From contig NZ_JACHJY010000006.1 of the NCBI RefSeq assembly GCF_014203895.1, positions 124,001 through 188,000 on the forward strand: DNA of 64,000 bases. Direction: 5' to 3'. Shown one piece after another: positions 32,878 to 39,838 of this stretch. Every line of letters begins with the position of its first letter. The stretch's first letter is position 1. The notes beneath the pieces are model-generated. The model was not told the DNA's origin. It saw only the letters and a program-made list of their open reading frames with translations, and searched no databases. The translations under genes were made by a program, and so were the position numbers. The stretch comes from Streptomyces nymphaeiformis. GTDB lineage: Bacteria; Actinomycetota; Actinomycetes; Streptomycetales; Streptomycetaceae.

Positions 32878-34160
32878 ACACGGAAGGCACGATGTCGACG
32901 TCGATGTACGACCTGGTGGTCGTCGGTGCCGGCCCCTACGGCCTGTCCGTGGCCGCCCACGCCGCGGCCCACGGACTGGGCCTCCGGACTTTCGGCCGCT
33001 CGATGGACTCCTGGCACGCCATGCCCTCCGGGATGTTCCTGAAGTCGGAGCCCTGGGCCTCCCACCTCTCCGACCCGGCGGGCTCATACGGCCTCGACGC
33101 CTACGCGGCGGCCAGGGGCGTCCGCGCCGAGCACGGCCTCCCCCTCCCGGTCGGCTTCTTCGCCGCGTACGGCGACTGGTTCGCCCGGCAGGCCGTGCCC
33201 GCCCTCGACGAGCGGCTCATCGGCTCGGTCGCGCCCGCCGCCGACGGCTTCGAGCTGCGCACCGAGGACGGCGAGGCCGTGCGCGCCCGGACGGTGGCGC
33301 TGGCCGTCGGCGCCCTGCCGTTCCTGGAGATCCCCGGACCCCTGCGGGCACTGCCCCGGCGGTACGTCACCCACTCCAGCCACCACGGCGAGCTCGACGG
33401 CTTCGCCGGCCGGGACGTCACCGTCGTCGGCGCCGGGCAGGCGGCCCTGGAGACCGCCACGCTCCTCGTCGAGCGGGGCGCCGCCGCCGTACGGATCGTC
33501 GCCCGCGCCGGCCGGCTGAACTGGAACACCCTGCCGCCGCCCCTCGACCGCGGCCCGTGGCGCTCGCTGCGCGCCCCGCACACGGGGCTCGGCTGCGGCT
33601 GGCGGAACAGGCTGTACGCGGACGCCCCCGGGGTCTTCCGGCGCCTTCCGGCCGCCACCCGCGAGCGGATCTTCGACTCGGCGCTCGGTCCTGCGGGCGC
33701 CTGGTGGCTCCGCGAGCGGTTCGCGGCGGTCGGCGACGTCCGCCTGGGGCAGCGGGTCACCTCGGCGAGGGTGACCGGGGACGGACGGCTCCGGCTCGAC
33801 GTGGCGGGGCCGGACGGGACGACGGTGCTGGAGACGGACCACGTGATCGCGGCGACCGGATTCACCCCGGGCCTGGACCGGGCCGGGGTCCTCTCCCCCG
33901 CGCTGCGCGGGGCGCTGCGCAGGGTCGGGCCGGGCGGCGCCCCCGAGGTCGGCGGCCTCTTCGAGTCCTCCTGGCCGGGCCTCTTCCTCGCCGGGCTGCT
34001 CACGGCCCCTTCGTACGGGCCGTCGACGCGGTTCGTGTTCGGCGCCGCGTACACGGCGGGACGCCTGGTGAAGGGGGTCAGGCGGCGGCTGCGGGCGGGC
34101 GCCGGGCGTGGGGTCCCCGGGCGGCCGCACACGGGCGGGAAGGCGCCGGTCCCGGCGTGA
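32874..34160 (+). CDS. FAD/NAD(P)-binding oxidoreductase (flavin monooxygenase-like)
   Basis: 428 residues. VVVGAGPYGLSVAAHAAA near the N-terminus is the FAD Rossmann motif, DVTVVGAGQAALETATLL near 185 is the NAD(P)H motif, and VIAATGFTPGLD is the ATG-type motif of flavin N-hydroxylating and Baeyer-Villiger monooxygenases. FLKSEPWASHLSDP follows the first motif. It probably hydroxylates a small molecule in the cytosol. ATG 32874 overlaps the ATP-grasp stop (ATGA); ATG 32892, preceded by GGAAGG, is an alternative. It may form a two-step pathway with the ligase. Product unknown. Confidence 0.86.
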   Translation: MNTEGTMSTSMYDLVVVGAGPYGLSVAAHAAAHGLGLRTFGRSMDSWHAMPSGMFLKSEPWASHLSDPAGSYGLDAYAAARGVRAEHGLPLPVGFFAAYGDWFARQAVPALDERLIGSVAPAADGFELRTEDGEAVRARTVALAVGALPFLEIPGPLRALPRRYVTHSSHHGELDGFAGRDVTVVGAGQAALETATLLVERGAAAVRIVARAGRLNWNTLPPPLDRGPWRSLRAPHTGLGCGWRNRLYADAPGVFRRLPAATRERIFDSALGPAGAWWLRERFAAVGDVRLGQRVTSARVTGDGRLRLDVAGPDGTTVLETDHVIAATGFTPGLDRAGVLSPALRGALRRVGPGGAPEVGGLFESSWPGLFLAGLLTAPSYGPSTRFVFGAAYTAGRLVKGVRRRLRAGAGRGVPGRPHTGGKAPVPA

Positions 34161-34164
34161 CGGG

Positions 34165-34204
34165 GGGCCGGCCCCGGGGAGCGGATGCTCTCCGGGACCG
34201 GCCC
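34165..34204. terminator. Bidirectional terminator hairpin
   Basis: An 18-bp stem with two mismatches (34165-34182 against 34187-34204) and a GGAT loop, between the flavoprotein gene and the convergent chaplin gene. Confidence 0.75.
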
Positions 34205-34227
34205 TCCGTGCCTGCGGGCGCCGGGAC

Positions 34228-34461
34228 TCAGGCGTTGATGCAGGTGTTGAAGGCGGCCGGGTTCAGCGCGCCGATGACGTTCACGCTGTTGCCGCAGACG
34301 TTGATCGGGACGTGGATCGGGATCTGCACGACGTTCCCGGAGAGGACGCCCGGCGAACCGACGGCGAGGCCGGTCGCGTCCGCGTCGGCGAAGGCGGGGG
34401 ACGCCACACCCATGGCCATGACGATTCCGGCGATGACGGCCGCGGCCTTCTTACAGTTCAT
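34228..34461 (-). CDS. chpD: Short chaplin, ChpD-like
   Basis: 77 residues: signal peptide KKAAAVIAGIVMAMGVASPA, then one chaplin domain, SGNVVQIPIHVPINVCGNSV and IGALNPAAFNTCINA. The Ile-rich strands and the AAFN insertion distinguish it from the other two chaplins here. There is an extra cysteine in the signal peptide (MNCKK). GAGGAAAGGA lies before ATG 34461. It neighbours rodlin genes as chpD does in S. coelicolor, but the long chaplin chpA expected there is absent. I found no good BldN site upstream. Confidence 0.93.
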   Translation of the reverse strand: MNCKKAAAVIAGIVMAMGVASPAFADADATGLAVGSPGVLSGNVVQIPIHVPINVCGNSVNVIGALNPAAFNTCINA

Positions 34462-34585
34462 TGCGTCTGAATCCTTTCCTCGGCGGAATGAATTTCCGCT
34501 GCACACAACACAACGACCATGCCGCACAGAGGAAACCGGAATAACACCGACACCCGCTCTTTCACCCCATTGCCCGCACGGAAAA

Positions 34586-34619
34586 GGGCCGGCGGGAACG
34601 TGTTCGCTCCCGCCGGCCC
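34586..34619 (-). terminator. Terminator of the first rodlin gene
   Basis: A perfect 12-bp stem (GGGCCGGCGGGA and complement) with a 10-base loop, followed on the reverse strand by TTTT. Confidence 0.75.
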
Positions 34620-34637
34620 CGTCGTGCGCGAGACGGA

Positions 34638-35051
34638 TCAGCTGTTGTAGGCGCCGTTCCCGGAGAGGACCGGGATGTCCTCGACCAGGTGCGACAGCGG
34701 CTCGTCGCCCTTGGCCTGCGTGGAGTTCTCGGTGCACTGCTGGTTCTGCGGGGAGGACAGGACGTTGATGTCCTGGACGGCGACCGGGACGAGGAGGCCG
34801 AAGACGGAACCGACGTTGCCCTTGACCGGGGCGCCCAGGCAGAGCTTGTTCAGCGAGCCCTGGACGGCCGAGAACTGCGGGCTCATGTCGCCGTGGGTCG
34901 TGGAGTTGCCGAACGACTGGTGCGCGTTGTTGCCGCTGAGCGAGGTCGTGCCGCCGTCGTCGGCGATGGCGAGCGCCGGGGAGGCCGCCGCAGCAGAAGC
35001 GCCGACAACAGAGGCCGTCACAGCCGCAGCCGCCATAATCTTCTTGATCAC
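34638..35051 (-). CDS. rdlA: Rodlin
   Basis: 137 residues from GTG 35051. The signal peptide (IKKIMAAAAVTASVVGASAA, cleavage near ALA) is followed by the rodlin body: DDGGTTSLSGNNAHQSFGN, SPQFSAVQGSLNKLC, VQDINVLSSPQNQQCTENS and AKGDEPLSHLVEDIPVLSGN. Rodlins are secreted and organise chaplin fibrils into the paired rodlets on spores and aerial hyphae. It is divergent from a second rodlin with a 219-bp gap, as rdlA and rdlB are in S. coelicolor. The A/B label is by position only. A BldN-like promoter is at 35101-35128. Confidence 0.95.
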   Translation of the reverse strand: MIKKIMAAAAVTASVVGASAAAASPALAIADDGGTTSLSGNNAHQSFGNSTTHGDMSPQFSAVQGSLNKLCLGAPVKGNVGSVFGLLVPVAVQDINVLSSPQNQQCTENSTQAKGDEPLSHLVEDIPVLSGNGAYNS

Positions 35052-35100
35052 GGTGATTCCGTTCCTGTTCCCACCAATCGACCTGATTGATGCGACGGGA

Positions 35101-35128
35101 TCAACTGCGGTCGCGGACTTTGGTTCCG
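35101..35128 (-). promoter_or_regulatory. Probable sigma-BldN promoter, first rodlin
   Basis: Reverse strand CGGAAC (35128-35123), 16-bp spacer, AGTTGA (35106-35101), ending 50 bases before the start codon at 35051. The same CGGAAC/GTTGATC combination occurs at the other two rodlin genes. Confidence 0.62.
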
Positions 35129-35197
35129 GCACTTCACTCGTTCGACTGTGTCCGTGTTTCGCGCTGCCGCGCACGCTCCGCCAAGAGGGTGACACAG

Positions 35198-35226
35198 CGG
35201 AACCCCCGCGCTCGGCGGCCTGTTGA
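35198..35226 (+). promoter_or_regulatory. Probable sigma-BldN promoter, second rodlin
   Basis: CGGAAC (35198-35203), 17-bp spacer, TGTTGA (35221-35226), ending 45 bases before GTG 35271. Confidence 0.6.
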
Positions 35227-35270
35227 TCAGGTCGCTCCCTGCACGGAGCCGGTTCTAGAAGGGAACTCCC

Positions 35271-35681
35271 GTGATCAAGAAGGTTATGGCCACCGCGGCC
35301 GCAGCCGTCTCCATCGTCGGCGCCACCGCCGCCGTCGCCTCCCCCGCGCTCGCCATCGCCAACGACGGCGGCACCACGTCGCTCTCGGGCAACGGCGCGC
35401 ACCAGGAGTTCGGCAACTCCGCCACCTACGGCAACATGAGCCCGCAGTTCGCGCTCGTCCAGGGCTCCCTGAACAAGCCCTGCATCGGCCTGCCGGCCAA
35501 GGTCAACGCCGGTTCGCTCATCGGCGCCATCCCGATCGCCGTCCAGGACATCAACGTCCTGTCGTCCCCGCAGAACCAGCAGTGCACCGAGAACTCCACC
35601 CAGGCCAAGGGCGACGAGCCGCTGTCGCACATCCTGGACGACATCCCGGTCCTGTCGGGCAACGGCGTCGGCAACAGCTGA
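35271..35681 (+). CDS. rdlB: Rodlin
   Basis: 136 residues from GTG 35271 with GAAGGGAA upstream. Signal peptide, then NDGGTTSLSGNGAHQEFGN, SPQFALVQGSLNKPC, LPAKVNAGSLIGAIPI and the shared VQDINVLSSPQNQQCTENS end region. It is closer to the third rodlin at 37220 (same AHQEFGN and LPAKVNAGSLIG) than to its divergent neighbour. Two mature cysteines are placed as in its paralogues. Function as for rodlins: rodlet assembly on the aerial surface. Confidence 0.95.
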   Translation: MIKKVMATAAAAVSIVGATAAVASPALAIANDGGTTSLSGNGAHQEFGNSATYGNMSPQFALVQGSLNKPCIGLPAKVNAGSLIGAIPIAVQDINVLSSPQNQQCTENSTQAKGDEPLSHILDDIPVLSGNGVGNS

Positions 35682-35714
35682 CGTTCCGCCTGAGCGCGAC
35701 GACGTTCACACGTC

Positions 35715-35740
35715 AGGGGCCGCCCTCCGGGGCGGCCCCT
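35715..35740. terminator. Bidirectional terminator hairpin
   Basis: A perfect 11-bp stem (AGGGGCCGCCC and complement) with a TCCG loop, then TTTCGTCT on the + strand, between the second rodlin and the small reverse-strand gene. Confidence 0.8.
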
Positions 35741-35759
35741 TTCGTCTGCTCCGGCTCCG

Positions 35760-35966
35760 CTACCAGGTCGGCCAGACCGGCGTCGCCATCAGACGCTCCC
35801 ACTCCCGGTCGGGCATCCCCGGCACCGCCCGCCCCGCCTGCACCCACTGGGTGACCAGCGCGGAATAGACGGGGAACGGAGTACTGTCGGCCGGAGGCGG
35901 GTCACTCACATATCGGCTCTTCGGAATGAAGGCCATCCGTTCCCATTTTCCGGGATCCGGCGCCAT
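35760..35966 (-). CDS. Small soluble protein of unknown function
   Basis: 68 residues, no signal or membrane segment. The sequence YVSDPPPADSTPFPVYSALV and GMPDREWERLMATPVWPTW at the end look like a conserved streptomycete small protein with two Trp-containing helices. AAGGAG stands five bases before ATG 35966. A later in-frame ATG (MAFIPKS) is possible. The gene is divergent from the LCP gene and convergent with the rodlin. I do not recognise the family name. Confidence 0.68.
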   Translation of the reverse strand: MAPDPGKWERMAFIPKSRYVSDPPPADSTPFPVYSALVTQWVQAGRAVPGMPDREWERLMATPVWPTW

Positions 35967-36084
35967 TTTCGCTCCTTCCGCTGCGATTCCCGCATCATTA
36001 CACAGGCGCCGCAGGAGAGTGATTCGACCTGTTCATGTCGCGTCGCGTACCTGTGTGCGAGCGGGTCGAAAATACGGTGCGGGC

Positions 36085-37125
36085 ATGAAATTCCCGCGCC
36101 CCCGGCCGGCTCGGCGTCCGCTGCTCGCCGCGACCGCCCTCGCCGCCCTCACCGCCCTCGCCCCCGGCGCCCTCGCGCTCGCGCCCACCGGTCTCCCGGC
36201 CCCCGAGAAGGGTCTCAACCTCCTCGTCGTCGGCATCGACAGCCGCAAGAACGTCACTCCTGAGGAGAAGGAGCGCTTCCACCTCGGCGGGCACGAGTGC
36301 GACTGCACGGACGTGATGATGCTCGTGCACGTCTCCGCGGCGAACGACCGCGTCGAGATCGTGAGCATGCCGCGCGACTCCCTCACCACGCTCCCCGCGG
36401 GACACGTCGACCGGCGCACCGGGCAGACGCACCCCGCCCACCCGGCGAAGATCAACAACGCCTGGGCGGAGGGCGGTTCCTCCCTCGCCGTGGAGACCGT
36501 CGAGTCGAGGACCGGACTGCCCGTCCACCGCTACCTGGAGATCGACTTCCGGCGGTTCATGGACACCGTGGACCGCGTCGACGGCGGCGTCCCGATCTGT
36601 ACGGAACAGCCGCTCAAGGACCCGTCCACCGCCATCGACCTCCAGCCCGGGACCAAGTGGGTCGCGGGCGGCGAGGCCCTCCAGTACGTCCGCTCCCGGA
36701 AGGCCGACGGGAAGATGGACTTCGGCCGCATCCAGAAGCAGCAGCAGTTCGTCGTGAACACCCTGCGCCGGCTCCACGACGGGATCCTCGACGACCCGGC
36801 CGCGCTGAAGGCCTTCGCGGCCACCCTGCGCGGCACCGGCGCGGTCGAGCGGGGGATCTCCACGGCCGAGCTGCTGACGCTCGCCGCGCACCTGCGGGAC
36901 CTGCCCCCGGAGCGCATGGAGTTCGCGACCGTGCCCGTCCGGGGCTTCAACCCGGACATCGAGGGCGTCGGATCCACCCTCGCCTGGGACGAGGAGGGCG
37001 CCGCGGAGGTCTTCGGGCGACTGGCCGAGGACCGGCCGCTGCCCGCCGCCGAGGCCGTCGCGCCGAGCGAGATCCCGGTGGGCGCGTACAAGCCCTCGAA
37101 GGGGTCATCGCTCATCTGCCCGTAG
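36085..37125 (+). CDS. LytR-CpsA-Psr (LCP) family protein
   Basis: 346 residues. An N-terminal signal anchor (RPLLAATALAALTALAPGAL) precedes the LCP domain: NLLVVGIDSR near 50, MPRDSLTTLP, KINNAWAEGG and LQYVRSRKADGKMDFGRIQKQQQFV, which hold the pyrophosphate and polyprenyl-binding arginines and aspartates. LCP enzymes transfer lipid-linked glycopolymers to peptidoglycan outside the membrane, so it is a candidate to attach the glycan made by the nearby cassette. TACGGT (36073-36078) lies six bases before the ATG without Shine-Dalgarno, suggesting a leaderless mRNA. It separates the second and third rodlin genes. Confidence 0.9.
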   Translation: MKFPRPRPARRPLLAATALAALTALAPGALALAPTGLPAPEKGLNLLVVGIDSRKNVTPEEKERFHLGGHECDCTDVMMLVHVSAANDRVEIVSMPRDSLTTLPAGHVDRRTGQTHPAHPAKINNAWAEGGSSLAVETVESRTGLPVHRYLEIDFRRFMDTVDRVDGGVPICTEQPLKDPSTAIDLQPGTKWVAGGEALQYVRSRKADGKMDFGRIQKQQQFVVNTLRRLHDGILDDPAALKAFAATLRGTGAVERGISTAELLTLAAHLRDLPPERMEFATVPVRGFNPDIEGVGSTLAWDEEGAAEVFGRLAEDRPLPAAEAVAPSEIPVGAYKPSKGSSLICP

Positions 37126-37143
37126 TCCGTCCGATGGACATCC

Positions 37144-37171
37144 CGGAACCTCCGGGCCGCTGACCAGTTGA
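37144..37171 (+). promoter_or_regulatory. Probable sigma-BldN promoter, third rodlin
   Basis: CGGAAC (37144-37149), 16-bp spacer, AGTTGA (37166-37171), ending 48 bases before ATG 37220. Same layout as the other rodlin genes. Confidence 0.62.
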
Positions 37172-37219
37172 TCAGCACGGCTCGGCATTCAGCCAGTCAG
37201 TATCGGAAAGGCCAGAACC

Positions 37220-37627
37220 ATGAAGAAGCTCCTCGCGACGGCCGCTGTGGCCGCGTCCGTCCTCGGCGCGACGGCCGCGGGTGCCGGGCAGGCGCTCGCG
37301 ATCGCCGACGACGGTGGCACCACCTCGCTGTCGGGCAACGGCGCGCACCAGGAGTTCGGCAACTCCAAGACCTACGGCGACATGAGCCCGCAGTTCGCGC
37401 TCGTCCAGGGCTCCCTGAACAAGCCCTGCGTCGGTCTGCCGGCCAAGGTCAACGCCGGTTCGCTCATCGGCCTCATCCCGATCTCGGTCCAGGACGTCAA
37501 CGTCCTGTCCTCCCCGCAGAACCAGCAGTGCACCGAGAACTCCACCCAGGCCAAGGGCGACGAGGCGCTGTCGCACATCCTGGACGACATCCCGGTCCTC
37601 TCCGGCAACGGCGCCGGCAACAGCTGA
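37220..37627 (+). CDS. Rodlin, third copy
   Basis: 135 residues. The signal peptide KKLLATAAVAASVLGATAAG is followed by a rodlin body almost identical to that at 35271: DDGGTTSLSGNGAHQEFGN, SPQFALVQGSLNKPCVG, VQDVNVLSSPQNQQCTENS, ending IPVLSGNGAGNS. It was probably produced by duplication of the 35271 gene, since the DNA is also very similar. GGAAAGG lies before the ATG. S. coelicolor has two rodlins, so a third, separated by an LCP gene, is a lineage feature. Confidence 0.94.
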   Translation: MKKLLATAAVAASVLGATAAGAGQALAIADDGGTTSLSGNGAHQEFGNSKTYGDMSPQFALVQGSLNKPCVGLPAKVNAGSLIGLIPISVQDVNVLSSPQNQQCTENSTQAKGDEALSHILDDIPVLSGNGAGNS

Positions 37628-37649
37628 GCGACGACGCCAGGACACGGCG

Positions 37650-37687
37650 CGGCCCCGCCGCCCCTCCTCGGAGGGGTCGCGGGGCCG
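37650..37687. terminator. Bidirectional terminator hairpin
   Basis: Nested stems: CGGCCCCG (37650-37657) with CGGGGCCG (37680-37687), enclosing CCCCTCC/GAGGGG. It sits between the third rodlin and the convergent gene ending at 37707. Confidence 0.75.
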
Positions 37688-37706
37688 TCCCCGTTCCCGG
37701 CTCGTC

Positions 37707-39728
37707 TCAGAGCTTCCGGGCCAGTTCGGCCGGGTCGGTGACCGGCGCGTCGCAGGTGAAGTGACGGCACACGTACGCGGCGGGCGACCCGGCCACCAGC
37801 GGCCGGTCCTTCAGCAGCGGGAACTCCCCGCTGTCGGGGGCTCCGGTGGCGACGACCGCCCCGGGAGTGGCCGCCGCCAGGGCCGTGCGCCGCAGCTCCC
37901 TGAAGACCGGGTCGGCGGCGTCGCCGACGACGGCGATCTCACGGGGCCCGTCGAGGAGGGCCTCCGCGACGGCCAGGCCCCAGCCGATGAAGCGGGGCGC
38001 GCGCGGTCCGAGGGCCTTGACCACGCCGAGGGCGCCCTCGGCGGCGGCGCGGTGGGCCTCGGAGCCGGTGTGCGCCGCGTACGAGAGGAGCGCTCCGGCG
38101 GCGGCGGTCCAGCCCGACGGGGTGGCGTTGTCGGTGGGGTCCTGCGGGCGCCGGATGAGGGCCTCGGCGTCGTGGGCCGTGTCGTACAGCGCGCCGCCCT
38201 CGGCGGTGAAGCGGTCGAGGACGAGGTCCAGGAGGAAGCCGGCGAACTCCAGCCAGGCGCCCTCGCCGGTGACGGCGGCGAGGGCGAGGAACCCCTCGGC
38301 GACGTCGGCGTAGTCCTCCAGGACACCCGCGTTGGTCCCGGCCCGGCCGTCCTTGGAGGTACGGGTGAGCCGGGCGGACTCGTCCATGTGGACGCGGACG
38401 AGGAGGTCGGCGGCCTCGGTGGCACGCTCGACCAGGTCCGGGCGGTCGAAGAGGGCGCCGGTCTCGGCCAGGGCGGCGATCGCGAGGCCGTTCCAGGCGG
38501 CGACGACCTTGTCGTCACGCCCTGGACGCTCGCGCTCCTCGCGGGCGGCGAGGAGCCGGGCCGCGATCGAGGCGATCCGGTCGGCGTCGGCAGGGCCCGC
38601 CTCCCGCGGAAGCTGGAGGACGGAGCTGCCGTGCTCGAAGGTGCCGTCCTCGGTGACGCCGTAGTGGGCGGCGGCGAGGGCGGCGTCCTCGGCGCCGAGG
38701 ACGTCCGTGAGCTGCTCGGGGGTCCACACGTAGAAGGCGCCCTCGACGTGCTTGCCCGTGCCGTCGTCGCTGTCGGCGTCGAGCGCGGAGGCGAAACCGC
38801 CCTCGGGGGTGCGGAGCTCCCGGACCATGAAGTCGGCGGTCTCCAGGGCGACCCTGCGGGCCGGCTCGCTGCCGGTGGCCTTCCACAGGTGCGCGTACAC
38901 CCGGCAGAGCAGGGCGTTGTCGTAGAGCATCTTCTCGAAGTGCGGGACGACCCAGGCGCGGTCCACGGCGTACCGGGCGAAGCCGCCGCCCAGCTGGTCG
39001 TAGATGCCGCCGCGGGCCATCGCCTCGCAGGTGTCGGCCACCATCTGCAGGGCCCCCTCCGCTCCCGTACGGGCGTGGTGGCGGAGCAGGAACTCCAGGG
39101 CCATCGACGGCGGGAACTTGGGGGCGCCGCCGAAGCCGCCGCGGGTCGCGTCGTACTCGCGGGTCAGCGCGAGCAGGGCCCCCGCCAGCTCCTCCTCGCC
39201 GGGGACGCCGTCGCCCCCGTAGGCCAGGGAGCGGCCCGCCAGGTCCTTCACGATGCGGTCCGCGACCTCGTCGACCTCCCCGCGGCGGTCGGCCCAGGCC
39301 GACCGGACGCCTTCGAGGACCTCGGGGAAGGACGGCATGCCGTGCCGGGGCTCCGGCGGGAAGTACGTACCGAAGTAGAAGGGGGCGGCGTCCGGGGTGA
39401 GGAAGACGGTCATCGGCCAGCCGCCCTGACCCGTCGCGGCCTGCACGGCCTCCATGTAGACGGCGTCGACGTCGGGCCGCTCCTCGCGGTCGACCTTCAC
39501 GGCGACGAAGTTGTCGTTGACCAGGGCGGCGATGGCGTCGTCCTCGAAGGACTCGTGTGCCATGACGTGGCACCAGTGGCAGGAGCTGTACCCGACGCTG
39601 AGCAGCACGGGGACGTCGCGGCGCCGGGCCTCCTCGAAGGCCTCGGTCGACCACGGCCACCAGTCGACCGGGTTGTCGGCGTGCTGCAGGAGGTACGGGG
39701 AGGTCTCATGGGCCAGTCGGTTCGGCAT
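37707..39728 (-). CDS. Thioredoxin-domain protein, YyaL/DUF255 family
   Basis: 673 residues, full length for the family. The N-terminal thioredoxin-like domain begins NRLAHETSPYLLQHADNPVD and carries the CxxC at Cys50/Cys53 (SSCHWCHVMAHESFED), followed by VDREERPDVD and GQGGWPMTVFLTP. The rest is an alpha/alpha-toroid of the N-acylglucosamine-epimerase type (HFEKMLYDNALL, SALDADSDDGTGKHVEG). The family is widespread and its reaction is not settled; relatives are called spermatogenesis-associated protein 20 in animals. It is cytosolic and monocistronic. Confidence 0.93.
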   Translation of the reverse strand: MPNRLAHETSPYLLQHADNPVDWWPWSTEAFEEARRRDVPVLLSVGYSSCHWCHVMAHESFEDDAIAALVNDNFVAVKVDREERPDVDAVYMEAVQAATGQGGWPMTVFLTPDAAPFYFGTYFPPEPRHGMPSFPEVLEGVRSAWADRRGEVDEVADRIVKDLAGRSLAYGGDGVPGEEELAGALLALTREYDATRGGFGGAPKFPPSMALEFLLRHHARTGAEGALQMVADTCEAMARGGIYDQLGGGFARYAVDRAWVVPHFEKMLYDNALLCRVYAHLWKATGSEPARRVALETADFMVRELRTPEGGFASALDADSDDGTGKHVEGAFYVWTPEQLTDVLGAEDAALAAAHYGVTEDGTFEHGSSVLQLPREAGPADADRIASIAARLLAAREERERPGRDDKVVAAWNGLAIAALAETGALFDRPDLVERATEAADLLVRVHMDESARLTRTSKDGRAGTNAGVLEDYADVAEGFLALAAVTGEGAWLEFAGFLLDLVLDRFTAEGGALYDTAHDAEALIRRPQDPTDNATPSGWTAAAGALLSYAAHTGSEAHRAAAEGALGVVKALGPRAPRFIGWGLAVAEALLDGPREIAVVGDAADPVFRELRRTALAAATPGAVVATGAPDSGEFPLLKDRPLVAGSPAAYVCRHFTCDAPVTDPAELARKL

Positions 39729-39838
39729 GGGCCCATCCTGCCGCAGTGGTCTCCTCCTTTCTCCGCTCCCTCGCGCCGACGCGCGCGACGCAGGACACTG
39801 GGCCGGATTCGTCGGGCACGCGCGGAGGGGGAACGCAG

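Noticed and set aside
34462..34560. Sigma-BldN promoter for chpD
   Set aside because: A CGTTGT-like -10 exists (34515-34510, reverse) but nothing resembling CGTAAC at 15-18 bp spacing.
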